The notes under the pieces were generated by a model. The model saw nothing but the letters and a program-made list of their open reading frames with translations. It had not been told where the DNA came from and made no database searches. The position numbers and the translations under genes were made by a program. A stretch of 64,000 nt of DNA from Solirubrobacterales bacterium (GTDB taxonomy: Bacteria; Actinomycetota; Thermoleophilia; Solirubrobacterales; Solirubrobacteraceae): positions 123,251-187,250 of the forward strand of contig PLFX01000016.1 of assembly GCA_003138355.1 (NCBI GenBank), written 5' to 3'. Shown here one piece after another: positions 1 to 10,746 of the stretch. Position 1 is the first letter of the stretch, and each line of letters begins with the position of its first letter.

Positions 1-2277
1 ATGGGACCCATTCCGCTGCGTGTTCTGGCTGCCGTCAGGCGATTGCGCGGGTCGCTGCCGCACACGCCGCGGCGCGCGTGGCTCGCGGCGGCGGTGCTGC
101 TCGCCGCGGTCGGGACGAGCGTGTCGGTTCTCGTCGCCGAGTCGGACGCCCATCACGCCGCCGACAACTCGCGCGACGTGCTCCATTCCGGCGCCGAGGC
201 CGCCGGCGCCCAGCTTCAGCTCGCGATCCTGCACGACCGCGATCTCGATTATGCACTCGGCGCGTTCGTGGCCCAGAACCCGAACACGACCGAGGCCCGA
301 TTCCTCGCCTGGGAGCGCGCGATGCAGGTGCGCGGGCGCTACCCCGAGCTCATCGGCCTCAGCCTCGAGGTGCAGGTCCCAGCCGGCGACCTCGTCCAGT
401 TCGAGCGGCAGTTCATCGAGAAGCTGCCGCTCGCGCACGCCATCAAGCCTGGTCCGAGCTCGGTCATCCCTGCGGGACCGCGCCCCTACTACTGCCTGAC
501 GAAGTTCGCCATCGGCGCGCCGAACATCAATCTCCCGGCGACGGTCGATGCCTGCGAGTTCGAGCGTGATCTCGCCGCGACGCGAGACAGCGGCGCCTCG
601 GCCACAGGGACAATCACGTTCATCCCGGGCGACGCGATCTTCGCTCTCGGGAACCCGGTGTATGCGGGCGGCACCGTCCCGTCGACCGCGGCAGCAAGGC
701 ACAGGGCCTTTATCGGCTGGAGCGCAATAGCGATCCTCCCCGACGTCCTGCTGGCGAGGGCGCAGAAGGGACATCCCGGCTTGACGCTCACGCTCCAGCG
801 CGGCACGGGAGCCGCGGCCGTGCGCTTCGCGCTCAGGACACCGCCGGCCACCGCGAGCACGTTCGAGGTGAAGATGACGGACGGCTGGACGCTCTACGTC
901 GCCGGCCGCTTGATGAGTGGCAACGTGCTCGGTAACGGCGGCGCCTTGCGCGTTCTCGTCGTGGGCACGGTGCTCAGCCTGCTCCTTGCGACGGTCTTCC
1001 TCCTGCTCGGCACCGCACGCCAGCGGGCGCTTCGCCTCGTTGCGGAAAAGACGCGCGAGCTCGCCCACGAGGTCGAGCTGACGGCGGCCGCACGCGATAC
1101 GGCGGTTGAGGCATCGACCGCGAAGTCCGCGTTCGTCGCCACCGTCAGCCACGAGATCCGTACACCGCTCGCCGGCGTGATCGGCACGGCAGACCTGCTT
1201 CTCGATACCGAGCTCGACGGCGATCAGCATGAGCTCGCCGAGACGCTGCGATCCTCGGGCGAGGCGCTCCTGCTCGTGATCAACGACATCCTCGACTACT
1301 CGAAGATGGAGGCGGGCAAGCTCGAGCTGTACACGACCGATTTCTCGCTGCGCGAGCTCATCGCCGAATGCTCTGCCCGCGTGATCCCGAACGCGAAGCA
1401 GAAGGCCATCGCGCTGACCAATGACACGCGCCCGAGCGTGCCGCCATGGCTGCACGGCGACAGTGGCCGGATCAGCCAGGTGCTGACGAACCTACTGTCA
1501 AATGCGATCAAGTTCACCGCGCACGGCGGCGTCACGGTGACCGCGACCGCGCGTGTGGCCGAAGGCCAAGCCGACCTGCGCGTCGAGGTGGCGGATACGG
1601 GGATCGGGATAGAGTCGGCAACGGTCGAAAGGCTGTTCACGCCGTTCACTCAGGCCGACGCGTCCACGGCACGCCGCTACGGCGGCACCGGTCTCGGCCT
1701 GACGATCTCCGCCGAGCTGATCGGGCTCATGGGCGGTCGCATCGGCACCGAGAGCGAGCCGGGTCGCGGGAGCACGTTCTGGTTCGAGCTCACGCTGCCG
1801 GTCGCCGACGGCGCGCAGCTTGCGATCAGGACGCCGGAGCATTTCGCGGCCCTTGGCGAGCGCGACGAGAATGGCAACCTGACCGATGACGCGCCGATCG
1901 TCCTCGTCGCCGAGGACAACGCCGTCAACCAGATGCTGGCCGCCCGGATGCTCGACAAGTGCGGCTACCGCTCCGAGGTCGTAGCGGGCGGCAATGAGGC
2001 GCTCGCGGCGCTCGCCGAGCGCGAGTTCGCAGCGATCCTGATGGATTGCCAGATGCCGGGCATCGACGGCTATGAGACGACGCGCGAGATTCGCCGCCGC
2101 GAGAACGGCGGCGCCCACATGCCGATCGTCGCCGTCACCGCCCACTCGCTCGCCGGCGACCGCGAGAAGTGCATCGCGGCCGGCATGGACGACTACGTCA
2201 GCAAGCCGCTTCGCGCGGGCGAGCTACGCCTGGCGCTCGAACGCTCGATCGCCGCTTCGCGCGCATCTGTCCGCTGA
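1..2277 (+). CDS. Hybrid sensor histidine kinase with CHASE-like extracytoplasmic domain, HisKA/HATPase and C-terminal receiver
   Basis: N-terminal TM, CHASE-like 'YPELIGLSLEVQVPAGDLVQFERQF', H-box 'FVATVSHEIRTPLAGVIG', 'GTGLGLTIS', receiver 'VLVAEDNAVNQMLAARML...[14 protein letters not shown]'. Begins at window base 1. Confidence 0.9.
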   Translation: MGPIPLRVLAAVRRLRGSLPHTPRRAWLAAAVLLAAVGTSVSVLVAESDAHHAADNSRDVLHSGAEAAGAQLQLAILHDRDLDYALGAFVAQNPNTTEARFLAWERAMQVRGRYPELIGLSLEVQVPAGDLVQFERQFIEKLPLAHAIKPGPSSVIPAGPRPYYCLTKFAIGAPNINLPATVDACEFERDLAATRDSGASATGTITFIPGDAIFALGNPVYAGGTVPSTAAARHRAFIGWSAIAILPDVLLARAQKGHPGLTLTLQRGTGAAAVRFALRTPPATASTFEVKMTDGWTLYVAGRLMSGNVLGNGGALRVLVVGTVLSLLLATVFLLLGTARQRALRLVAEKTRELAHEVELTAAARDTAVEASTAKSAFVATVSHEIRTPLAGVIGTADLLLDTELDGDQHELAETLRSSGEALLLVINDILDYSKMEAGKLELYTTDFSLRELIAECSARVIPNAKQKAIALTNDTRPSVPPWLHGDSGRISQVLTNLLSNAIKFTAHGGVTVTATARVAEGQADLRVEVADTGIGIESATVERLFTPFTQADASTARRYGGTGLGLTISAELIGLMGGRIGTESEPGRGSTFWFELTLPVADGAQLAIRTPEHFAALGERDENGNLTDDAPIVLVAEDNAVNQMLAARMLDKCGYRSEVVAGGNEALAALAEREFAAILMDCQMPGIDGYETTREIRRRENGGAHMPIVAVTAHSLAGDREKCIAAGMDDYVSKPLRAGELRLALERSIAASRASVR

Positions 2278-2298
2278 GCGCGGCCCGCCCTGCCGCGG

Positions 2299-2715
2299 CT
2301 ACTTGACCGGGGTTACGGCCCAGTCCAGGTCGACGGTGTGCCCGCCGGCGCTCACTGCCACGCGTAGTGTGAGCGTCTGTCCGAGCGAGTCGGGCGGCCA
2401 GGTGAACGTGTCGTTGTAGTGGCCCGTGAACCGGTAGGGGTTCTTGCCATAGGGATGCTGCGTGCTCACGACCATCGGCCCGAGCATGAAGAGATAGAGC
2501 GAGGTGGCATGGGCCGGCTTAGCCGCGAGTGTCGCGGTCACGCTGAGCGGCCACTTCGCGTTGATCTTCGGGTGATGCGTGCTGGGCACGATCGTCGCCG
2601 TGAGCGGCCCCGAGCTCTTCTTGACCGTTGTCGCCTGCCCCGCCACAGCACGGCCACCAGCCACCAACACACAACAAGCCACCAACGCCACCACAGCGCG
2701 TCTCATCACGACCAA
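2299..2715 (-). CDS. Hypothetical secreted protein
   Basis: 138 aa ORF with N-terminal signal-like segment; not recognised. Confidence 0.6.
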   Translation of the reverse strand: MVVMRRAVVALVACCVLVAGGRAVAGQATTVKKSSGPLTATIVPSTHHPKINAKWPLSVTATLAAKPAHATSLYLFMLGPMVVSTQHPYGKNPYRFTGHYNDTFTWPPDSLGQTLTLRVAVSAGGHTVDLDWAVTPVK

Positions 2716-2862
2716 AGCTAGCGCAGCAGCGTCACCAACCCTGACGTCGCACCAGCATTAGCTCCGGTCGCCGGTACCGGCCCGCTGGTTAGACCAGCAT
2801 GAGCCACACCACGCGCGCGATAAGCCGCGGCGAGGATGCCGGCCCCAAGCGCAGCGGCCGTA

Positions 2863-4755
2863 TCAACCAGCCGGAGGGGCCGGCACCGCAGCCGGCATCG
2901 CAGCAGCCACCTTGAACCGCCGCACCATCTTGTTGAGCTCGTCGGCAGTGTTCGAGAGGTTGTGTGCGCGCGCGGCGATCGCCTGCGCGGACGCGTAGGT
3001 CTGCTGGGTCGCCGCCGACACCTGCTCGGTGGCGGCGGAGGACTGCTCGGCCACGGAAGCGACCTCGGTGACGCTGTCGTGCATCGCGCTCGCGCTGTGC
3101 GCTATCTGCTCGGAGCTCGCCGCGATCGCTTCGATCCGCGCAGTCATGTCCTCGATCGACCCGCCGATTCTGGTGAACGCCTCGCGCGTCTGCTCGACAA
3201 CCGTGGTGCCCTCGACGGTCCGCCGTGCACCTTCCTCGACGACGCTCACGGCGGCAGCAGTCTCCTTCTGGATCGCGCCGATCAGCTGCGCGATCTCGCG
3301 CGCCGCGAGTTGTGACTCCTCGGCGAGCGCGCGTACCTGATCGGCGACGACGGCAAAGCTCCGCCCCTGATCCCCCGCGCGCGCCGCCTCGATCGCGGCG
3401 TTGAGTGCGAGCAGGTTCGTTTGCTTGGCGATGCGAGTGATCGTCTCGACGATCTTGCCGATCTGGTCGGACTTGGATGCAAGCTCGCCGATCGTCGCGT
3501 TCACCTCGAGCGCGGAGTCGCGCACGGCCGACATCACCTGACTTGCCTCCTCAGCCGCGCCAACACCTGAGCGGGCCACGTCGCGCGTCTCGGCCGCAGC
3601 GGCGGCCGTCATGCGCGCCTCCCCGGCCGCGGATACGGCCGCTGTTACCACGTCCTCGACGGCAGTCTTTGCCTGCTCGATCATCTGCGCTTGGCGCTCG
3701 GCGCCCTGGGCGATCTCGTCAACCGCGCGCGCGATCTCACCATTCGCCCGGCCGCCTTCCTCCGATGTGTTTGCCATCTGCTCGGACGAGCTGCCGACGG
3801 TCACCGCGGTCTCGGCGACGCTTCCGATCATCCCCTGAAGTGACTCGCGGCCAGCGTTGTAGGCGTGGATCGAGGCAACCATCCGCTCGCGGATGCCGTT
3901 GACCGCGTTGGCGATCTCGCCCAGCTCGTCGCGGCCGAAGCGCTCGATCGGCTGCGTGACAGGCGCCAGCTCGTACGTCAGGTCGCCACGGGCTATCCGT
4001 TCGAGCCCCTCGCGCAGGTCGGCAGCGCAGTGGTCGTTGAGGCTCTTGAGCCGCTCGAGCACTGGCTGCACGCCGCGCTTGATCCCGCGCGTGATCAAGA
4101 ACCCGATCAGGATCGCTGCGAGCAGCGCTGCACCGGCGAGCACGAGCTCGATCGTCTCCCCAGCGTTCCGTGTCGATTGGAAGCTGGCGATGTAGCTGGC
4201 CCGCTGGCGCTCCGTGTAGGCGATGTACTGCTGGGCTGCCTGCTCGAGCTGCCCGAGCAGCGTCACCGTCTCCGGCTGAGCCTCGGCCTGGAGCGCCGAC
4301 TGTTGCTTGCCGCCCTGGACCAGAAGCATGATGTTGTTGTTGTTGACATCGAGCGCGTTGTAGGCCGTTTGCAAGTTCACGACGAGCTTCTCCGCGCGGG
4401 GATCGGCCCCGGCGTAGGCGCTGAGCCGGTTGAGCACAGCGCCGAGGGCAACATCCGCGTTCGCGTAGGCCGAGAGCGTCCGCCCGTGGTCGAGCACGTA
4501 GCGCGCCTGTTCGTTGCCGAGTTGCGCCGCATCCTGCCCAACGGCGTAGGCGGCGATGAGCTCTGGCTCGGCCTTGGCGGTGATGTTGTGCGTCGAGTTC
4601 GCGAGCCGGTTGGACACGTACGAGGAAACGCCGACGACGACGAGCAGAACCGCGCCGATCACGGCGAATCCGAGGGAGAGCTTCTTGCTCAGCGTGACCC
4701 TCATGAGCCGCATGCGCAGGGGCCGCAGCTTCGATGTGAGTGGATGGGAGGGCAT
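2863..4755 (-). CDS. Methyl-accepting chemotaxis protein
   Basis: Two TM segments, HAMP-like region, signalling hairpin '[43 protein letters not shown]'; start chosen at [12 protein letters not shown]. Confidence 0.92.
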   Translation of the reverse strand: MPSHPLTSKLRPLRMRLMRVTLSKKLSLGFAVIGAVLLVVVGVSSYVSNRLANSTHNITAKAEPELIAAYAVGQDAAQLGNEQARYVLDHGRTLSAYANADVALGAVLNRLSAYAGADPRAEKLVVNLQTAYNALDVNNNNIMLLVQGGKQQSALQAEAQPETVTLLGQLEQAAQQYIAYTERQRASYIASFQSTRNAGETIELVLAGAALLAAILIGFLITRGIKRGVQPVLERLKSLNDHCAADLREGLERIARGDLTYELAPVTQPIERFGRDELGEIANAVNGIRERMVASIHAYNAGRESLQGMIGSVAETAVTVGSSSEQMANTSEEGGRANGEIARAVDEIAQGAERQAQMIEQAKTAVEDVVTAAVSAAGEARMTAAAAAETRDVARSGVGAAEEASQVMSAVRDSALEVNATIGELASKSDQIGKIVETITRIAKQTNLLALNAAIEAARAGDQGRSFAVVADQVRALAEESQLAAREIAQLIGAIQKETAAAVSVVEEGARRTVEGTTVVEQTREAFTRIGGSIEDMTARIEAIAASSEQIAHSASAMHDSVTEVASVAEQSSAATEQVSAATQQTYASAQAIAARAHNLSNTADELNKMVRRFKVAAAMPAAVPAPPAG

Positions 4756-4804
4756 TGAGCGCGCACTTCCTTCATCGGCAATAGCGCCCGCCGCTTGACT
4801 TGCG

Positions 4805-5344
4805 TCAATGCGCTGCCACGCGCAGGATCGCGTGCATCCCAAGTTTCCAGTGCCCGGGCACCGAGCACCACAGGTGGTAGACGCCGGGTCGCATGTAGAC
4901 CACGGCATCGTGCATCTGGCCGGGGTTCAGCAGCGGTAGCGAGAACACGCGTCCGGAGCTCCCGTCGCGGATCCGCAGGTCATGCGGGTCCATGCCGCCG
5001 TCGATCTGCTGCACGTGCACAGCGCCCGCGCCAACAGCAGCCTCCGAGAGCAGTAGCCGGTACTCGACCTCGGTGACCTGAACGTAGGACCCAGTTCGCG
5101 GCCGCGCGCGGGCGGGTGTGAGCGCGAGCACCCCGTCGATGAGCGCCGCGAGGGCGAGCAGGACCGCGAGCAGCCGGGCCGTTACTTCACCACCGCGACG
5201 CGCTGGTAGGCCGCGGCGCCGGGAATGATCTGGGCCGCGTCCTGTCCGAGCCACTGCTCCAGCACCGAGCAGTAGACGCTGCGGAAGTCCACGGTCTCGG
5301 TGAGGTTGCCGAGCGAGTCGAGCGCTCCCTGGATGCCGGCCCAC
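4805..5344 (-). CDS. Cupredoxin-like secreted protein; true start uncertain, probably near 5185
   Basis: Signal-like '[20 protein letters not shown]', type-1 copper motif '[12 protein letters not shown]' (C-x4-H-x4-M); 5' part of ORF overlaps the DUF1501 gene. Confidence 0.65.
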   Translation of the reverse strand: MGRHPGSARLARQPHRDRGLPQRLLLGAGAVARTGRGPDHSRRRGLPARRGGEVTARLLAVLLALAALIDGVLALTPARARPRTGSYVQVTEVEYRLLLSEAAVGAGAVHVQQIDGGMDPHDLRIRDGSSGRVFSLPLLNPGQMHDAVVYMRPGVYHLWCSVPGHWKLGMHAILRVAAH

Positions 5345-6591
5345 TCACCGATCATCTTCCCGGCCGCGTTCGTGCCGACGACGAAGCCGCAGCCGGCGGC
5401 GCCGTGGTCGGTACCGCCTGAGGCGTTCTCCTGCGGGCGGCGCCCGAACTCCGACCAGACGAGCGTGAGGACGCGGTCATCGAGCCCGCGAGCCTCGAGG
5501 TCGCGCTGGAAGGCATAGATCGTCTGCATCGCCTCGCCGAAGCCGTCGCTCGAGCCGCTCGCGAACACGCTCGACTGCTGCTCGTGCGTATCGAAGACCG
5601 AGTCGGTGGAAACGGAGACGGCTTTGATCGGAAATCCCGCAGCGAGCATCGCAGCGACCGACGCCATCCGCGCCGGGAAGCTGTCGCTCGCGTTCTGCGG
5701 GTAGTTCGCCGGGAGCGGTGGCGCCTGCTGGTTTCCGGTTGGCTGGTAAGGCAACAGCTGCTTGCGCAGCGTGTTTGACATCACCGCCGCACGCCCCGAA
5801 CCGCCCATCGCGGGATCGTGCGAGTCGATGCCGGCCTGACCGAGCGTGTCGAACGTGCTGTACATGATGTCCTGCGGTGGTCCCCAGACCCCCTGCGCCC
5901 AGAACGAGTAGTCGGAAGGCAGGTCGAGCGTCGCGACCGGCACCTTCGCGGTTGCGAGCGAGGGCTGCAGCGAGTCGTCGAGGCACAGGCCCTGGAGCGG
6001 GTTGTCCTGCGTCCCGACCGCATCCAGGTAGCGTCCAAGCCAGCCGGACAGCAAGTTCGCGTCGAGCGCGCCGACCTCGTAGTAGTGGCGGCTCGTGAAG
6101 TGCGACTGGTTCATCGGATCGGTGTAGCCGATCGTCGGCATCGCACAGACCTTGCCCTCGCCGTGCAGCTGCGCGAGCCCGCTTGCGAGCGGATGCCACA
6201 TGAGCGCCGCATCCTCGGCGAACGTGGGCCCTGATCCCGCAGCGAGACCGAGCGTCTGGCGGTACTGGTGATAGAGCGGATCGGAGACGGGCGCGAGGAC
6301 GGACATCGAGTCGATGCCCCCCTGCAGGTAGATCCCGACGATCACTCGCCCCGCCGGCACGCTGGCGGCCTGCGCGATGCCGGCTTCGAACGCTTCCGGC
6401 GCCAGCAGGCGCCCCGCGCCGTATACCGACAGCAGGACCCCCGCGCTCGAGAGTACGAACTGCCTGCGGCTCAACCCGGTGCCGGCCGGTAGCGGCATGC
6501 CGCGCTCGACGGCGGGAAGTCCGCGGCCGGCCCGTGCCGCGCCCTTGCGCAGCAGAGCGGCGCGGTTGAACTCGTTGCAGGCGCAGCCCAT
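5182..6591 (-). CDS. DUF1501 domain protein
   Basis: 'GTDHGAAGCGFVVG', 'LTLVWSEFGRRPQENASGGTDHG' typical of DUF1501; start MGCACNEF overlaps upstream stop. Confidence 0.85.
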   Translation of the reverse strand: MGCACNEFNRAALLRKGAARAGRGLPAVERGMPLPAGTGLSRRQFVLSSAGVLLSVYGAGRLLAPEAFEAGIAQAASVPAGRVIVGIYLQGGIDSMSVLAPVSDPLYHQYRQTLGLAAGSGPTFAEDAALMWHPLASGLAQLHGEGKVCAMPTIGYTDPMNQSHFTSRHYYEVGALDANLLSGWLGRYLDAVGTQDNPLQGLCLDDSLQPSLATAKVPVATLDLPSDYSFWAQGVWGPPQDIMYSTFDTLGQAGIDSHDPAMGGSGRAAVMSNTLRKQLLPYQPTGNQQAPPLPANYPQNASDSFPARMASVAAMLAAGFPIKAVSVSTDSVFDTHEQQSSVFASGSSDGFGEAMQTIYAFQRDLEARGLDDRVLTLVWSEFGRRPQENASGGTDHGAAGCGFVVGTNAAGKMIGEWAGIQGALDSLGNLTETVDFRSVYCSVLEQWLGQDAAQIIPGAAAYQRVAVVK

Positions 6592-7934
6592 CAGCAGGTC
6601 TGGTAATCGGGGCTCGCGACGATCAGGGCGCGCAGCGCGTTCTCCGCCAGCGCCGGGTACTGCTGACGCTCCCAGTCCGCGCTCGCGGCACCGATCGCTG
6701 CGGCCTCCGCGTAGCCGTGGAGCGCGCGGAGCGTGGTGGCGCTGATCTGCGGCGCGCCCCAAAAGGCGAGCGCGCGCCGGGTCATCGCCTTCGGTTCTGC
6801 CTTGACCTTGTCCTTTGCGGGATCGAGCGCGCGCTTCTCGCCGATCATGTCGGCCGTCAGATTGAAGCGCGCCTGCCAGGTTCCCGTGTTGAGCCAGCGC
6901 GTCGCATCCCAGCCGGCTACGTTGGGCGGGTAGAAGGGCGTCTGGCCGATCTGGCTCGACTGCCAGACCCAGTCGTCAGTGTCGATGTAGCGGCCCATGC
7001 CGCGCAGCATCCCGACGAGCTGAACGACCGGCGGCTTGACCATCCGCTCACCGGCGACGAACGCCGGGTGCATGAGCATCGCCTCGACGAGCGGGCGGAT
7101 CTGCTGGCGTGAGGACATGTAGATCCGCTCGGCCGCGCGCAAGTCCGCACGCGAGAGGGGCTCGGATGAGAAGTAGGACCAGAGCTTGGTGACGAAAAAG
7201 CGCGGATGGTCGGGGTGGGCGAGCACGAGCCGCAAGCTGTCCCGCCAACCGAAGTTGCCGCGCTTGCCGTAGATCACCTTGACGCCGTCGTCGTGCAGCT
7301 TCGGGTCGAAGTGGAAGTCGACGGGCTGGCCGGTCGAGGGGTCCCAGGTGTTCGTGAAGCCGGTCAGCGCCCGCGCGTGCTCGCGGACGTCGCTCTCGGT
7401 GTAGCCGTTGTCGACCCCGAGCGTGAAGAGCTCCTGCAGCTCACGCGCATAGTTTTCGTTCGGATCCTGCTTGGTCGAGCCGACCAGCGAGAGGTACGTC
7501 TGCATCGCCGGATCGAGCGTGATCGCGTTCAGCAGCCGCGGGAAGCTCGTCAGACAGCGGCGCCGCAGTGTCCAGTTCTGGGCGATCATCAACCGCTGCG
7601 AGTCGACCATCTCGTTGCTCGTCGCAAACCAGTCGTGCCAGCTCAGCGTCATCCGCTCGACGAGCTGAGCGCGGCCGCGGACCATGCGGTCTAGCCACCA
7701 GAGCACGTCGTTGCCCCAGACGTCGAACGGCTGCAATGCCGCCCCGCTCTGGACGTGCGGGGGCGGCCCGACGAGCGCCTGCGAGCGCGGCCGCGTGACC
7801 GAGTGAACGGCGCCCCGCAGCCCCATGCGCGCTAGCTCCCGCGCCTCGCCCGGCCGCGGCCCGAAGCCGGCACGCCAGAGCAGCCGCTCCGCCTGTGCGA
7901 CGCCGAATCGCCCGCTGTAGACCGGCAAGCTCAC
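6591..7934 (-). CDS. DUF1800 domain protein
   Basis: 'AERLLWRAGFGPRPGEARELA', 'NENYARELQELFTLGVDNGYTESDVREHARALTGF', 'PPNVAGWDATRWLNTGTW'. Confidence 0.9.
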   Translation of the reverse strand: MSLPVYSGRFGVAQAERLLWRAGFGPRPGEARELARMGLRGAVHSVTRPRSQALVGPPPHVQSGAALQPFDVWGNDVLWWLDRMVRGRAQLVERMTLSWHDWFATSNEMVDSQRLMIAQNWTLRRRCLTSFPRLLNAITLDPAMQTYLSLVGSTKQDPNENYARELQELFTLGVDNGYTESDVREHARALTGFTNTWDPSTGQPVDFHFDPKLHDDGVKVIYGKRGNFGWRDSLRLVLAHPDHPRFFVTKLWSYFSSEPLSRADLRAAERIYMSSRQQIRPLVEAMLMHPAFVAGERMVKPPVVQLVGMLRGMGRYIDTDDWVWQSSQIGQTPFYPPNVAGWDATRWLNTGTWQARFNLTADMIGEKRALDPAKDKVKAEPKAMTRRALAFWGAPQISATTLRALHGYAEAAAIGAASADWERQQYPALAENALRALIVASPDYQTC

Positions 7935-8106
7935 GCCCTACCCGCCATCGCAGTTGCTTTCGGCTCCAATCAGGCCCGCCTTCAGCGATCTACAACAAAG
8001 GTCCTCACCGCGTGCGAGGTCAGCCTGGGCGCGCTCCCGGACGCCCGGGAGGCGCGTTGGGCGCCACTATCGCGCGGCGCCCGGAACCGCGCCCGGCGCA
8101 GGCGGC

Positions 8107-8529
8107 CTACGGCTCCTGGAAGCGCGCGACGCTGAAGCCCAGCAGCAGCGGGATGTTCGCGGCGAAAACGAGCAGCATGCCGGTGAGGATCAGGAGCTGG
8201 CTGCCGCGCGTGTGGTCATAGACGAAGACGTACTCGAGCATGCCGGCGATGACGACGTAACCGAGCGCGGCCCAGCCGGCGACCTGGCGAAAGACGCGCC
8301 AGTTGAACGGCTCGACCCGCGCGAGCAGGCCCGCGTTGAGCACGAGGACGGCAGCCGCCGCGGCCAGCAGCGCGATTACCGGTCCCAGCGGTGCGTGACG
8401 CGGTAGGTGCCCGGCGATGTCGATGCCGCCGATGATGATCAGCACGAGGCTGGCGATTGCGAGCTGCTGAACCGGTGGCAGCCGAACGTCGTGGGCGCCC
8501 ATGCTCGATTCTCCGGCAGCCTCGATCAC
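8107..8529 (-). CDS. Small integral membrane protein
   Basis: Hydrophobic segments; 4-nt overlap with upstream gene. Confidence 0.65.
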   Translation of the reverse strand: MIEAAGESSMGAHDVRLPPVQQLAIASLVLIIIGGIDIAGHLPRHAPLGPVIALLAAAAAVLVLNAGLLARVEPFNWRVFRQVAGWAALGYVVIAGMLEYVFVYDHTRGSQLLILTGMLLVFAANIPLLLGFSVARFQEP

Positions 8530-9140
8530 AGCGAGGCGATCTTGGTCATGATCACGAGCGTCGCGATCTGCATCAGGCCGGTGAGGCCGGCGGTGTAGAT
8601 GAAGACCTTCATCAGCCGCTCGATGCGCGCCGGGTTCGGCTTCGGCTTGCGCAGCTCGAAGAGGACGGCGATGTTGGCCGGTTCGAGCAGGCCGAGTGCG
8701 ATCGTCGCCATCACGCCGACGACGATCATCGACGCAACAACCCAGCCATGCTGGGGCGCGCTCGCGCTCAGGTTGCCGAGCTTGCGCGCGAGCTGGAAGC
8801 CCGCGCCGAGCGTGAGAATGACGAGCGTCGGCATCAGCAGGACCATCTTCGGCATCAGCCGCGTCGTGAACTCAACGCGCGCCGGGACCGGCATCGACCC
8901 GATGATCGGGCCCAGCAGCAGGCCGAGGAAGAGGTCGATCGCCGTCCACGCCGCCCCACCGGAGACGTGGAAGAACTCGAGCGCCCACAGGCTGTTGGTC
9001 GCGATCGCGGCGATCAGGCCGCCGACCGCCACCGCCACGATCGGAACCCCGGCGCGCGGGACGATCTGAAACTGCCGCGGGGCCGGCACCGCGTGCGCGG
9101 CCGGCGCCTGCGTCTCCAGTGGCTCAGCTACTGCGGCCAT
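8526..9140 (-). CDS. Integral membrane protein
   Basis: Multiple TM segments; not recognised. Confidence 0.7.
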   Translation of the reverse strand: MAAVAEPLETQAPAAHAVPAPRQFQIVPRAGVPIVAVAVGGLIAAIATNSLWALEFFHVSGGAAWTAIDLFLGLLLGPIIGSMPVPARVEFTTRLMPKMVLLMPTLVILTLGAGFQLARKLGNLSASAPQHGWVVASMIVVGVMATIALGLLEPANIAVLFELRKPKPNPARIERLMKVFIYTAGLTGLMQIATLVIMTKIASL

Positions 9141-9209
9141 TCACCCTCCCCGTCCGCCCTCCGCAAACGCGCAGAGCATACCCTCAGCGGCGGGCGTTTG
9201 CCACGCTGC

Positions 9210-9965
9210 TCAGACGCTCTGGGTGGGGCGCACCATCATCTCGTTGACCGCCACATCGCGCTCGCGCGTGACGATGAAGGTGATCGCCTGGGCGATGTCC
9301 TCGGCGGTCAGCTGCTTGATGCCCTTGAAGCGGGCCTGCGAGCGCTCGCGGACATCCGGGCGCATGTGGCTCGCGAGCTCGGTCTGCGTGACCCCAGGCT
9401 CGATCAGCGACGCGCGGACGTAGCGCGTCGCGAGCTCCTGGCGCAGCGACTCGGTGAATGCGCCGACACCCCACTTCGTGAGGTTGTAGACGCCGCTTCC
9501 CTCACGCGCGATGCGCCCGGCGACGGAGCTCACGTTGACGATGTCGGCAACCCGGCGCCGGCTCGTCTCGACGGCGCCGAGGAGGTGCGGGATCGCGGCG
9601 TGGGTGACCTCGAGCAGGCCCGCAACGTTGACTTCGAGCATCCGCCGCCACTCCTCGAGCGGGGCGTCTTCGATCGGCCCGAGCAGCATCACCCCGGCGT
9701 TGTTGACGACGATGTCGAGGCGGCCGAGCTCGGCGACCGCGCGCGCGACGATCTCGGCACCGGCACCCGGTGCGGCGACATCGGCGTCGATCGCGGCCGC
9801 GCGCGTTTCGCCGAGCTCGCGGGCGAGCGCAGTCAGGCGGTCCTTGCGGCGCGCCACCGCGGCGATGCTTGCGCCCTCCGCGGCCAGGGCCAGCGCTGTG
9901 GCCCAACCGATCCCGCTGCTCGCGCCGGTGATCAGCGCGACGGTGCCGTCGAGGCTACGAGCCAT
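9210..9965 (-). CDS. SDR family NAD(P)-dependent oxidoreductase
   Basis: 'VALITGASSGIGWATALALAAEGA', 'NNAGVMLLGP', 'YNLTKWGVGAFTESLRQE'. Confidence 0.93.
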   Translation of the reverse strand: MARSLDGTVALITGASSGIGWATALALAAEGASIAAVARRKDRLTALARELGETRAAAIDADVAAPGAGAEIVARAVAELGRLDIVVNNAGVMLLGPIEDAPLEEWRRMLEVNVAGLLEVTHAAIPHLLGAVETSRRRVADIVNVSSVAGRIAREGSGVYNLTKWGVGAFTESLRQELATRYVRASLIEPGVTQTELASHMRPDVRERSQARFKGIKQLTAEDIAQAITFIVTRERDVAVNEMMVRPTQSV

Positions 9966-10040
9966 CTCGGCGCGAGGATACCTGGCCGCGGTGGCCGGCG
10001 ATCCGAGCGCGCGCCTAAGCCTTGGTGGACTCGCCGTCGC

Positions 10041-10715
10041 TCACTCGCCGCCTCCGGGCTCGTGGGCGTCGTCGGTCTCGCTCGCTGGAGCGGTGCGCAG
10101 CAGTGCCCTTGCGCGCCGCTCGCAGTCGAAGATGAAATGGATCAGCCGTTCGCGATCCGCCGGCTTGATCGAGTCGAAGGTCAGTGCGGGGTTCCCGCTG
10201 CCGGCGACGCGCACGACGCGGGCGTACCCCTCGATCGGCTCCGTTCCGGCCTCGAGACGCAGGTTGAAGCTGACATGCTCGCCCGCCTTCAGCCTGTCGG
10301 GTCCGGCAAGTAGCAGTCCGCCGCCACTGAGATCAAGCGCAAAGGTGTGGCTGACGGCGCCGTCGACGGCTCGCGACACGCGCACCGGCCTTGAGACGCG
10401 CACACGTACGAAGCGTCGCCGCTGCTCGACTTCGATGACGTCGTGCACGGCAAACTCGAGTCGCCCCTCCCCTTCCGGGGTTGCCTGGCCGGCGAGGCGT
10501 GTCATACCGCGGCTCGAGCTGCACTCGAGCACGAGCTCCTCCACCGCCGGGAAGCTGAATTGAACGCCCCTCGCCAGCACCGACAGCGTGAGCTTGGTAC
10601 CCGCTTGCCAGATCACTTCGACCGCGATGTCCTGGCCCGGACCGCGCAGCAGGCGGCCGAATGCGCCGGCAAGCGGCGGCAGGGCCACGCCGTCATTGGC
10701 GGCTCGGCGAGTCAC
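10041..10715 (-). CDS. PilZ domain protein, flagellar-brake-like
   Basis: 'RRRFVRVRVSRPVRVS', 'ALDLSGGGLLLAGPDRLKAGEHVSFNLRL'; GTG start overlaps TGA of an 11-codon ORF. Confidence 0.75.
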   Translation of the reverse strand: MTRRAANDGVALPPLAGAFGRLLRGPGQDIAVEVIWQAGTKLTLSVLARGVQFSFPAVEELVLECSSSRGMTRLAGQATPEGEGRLEFAVHDVIEVEQRRRFVRVRVSRPVRVSRAVDGAVSHTFALDLSGGGLLLAGPDRLKAGEHVSFNLRLEAGTEPIEGYARVVRVAGSGNPALTFDSIKPADRERLIHFIFDCERRARALLRTAPASETDDAHEPGGGE

Positions 10716-10746
10716 ATGCTGCCGATCGTCGGGTTCTTGGTGGCCA

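Noticed and set aside
8457-10313. 618-aa plus-strand ORF
   Set aside because: Overlaps the SDR and membrane protein genes on the opposite strand; composition typical of antisense artefact.
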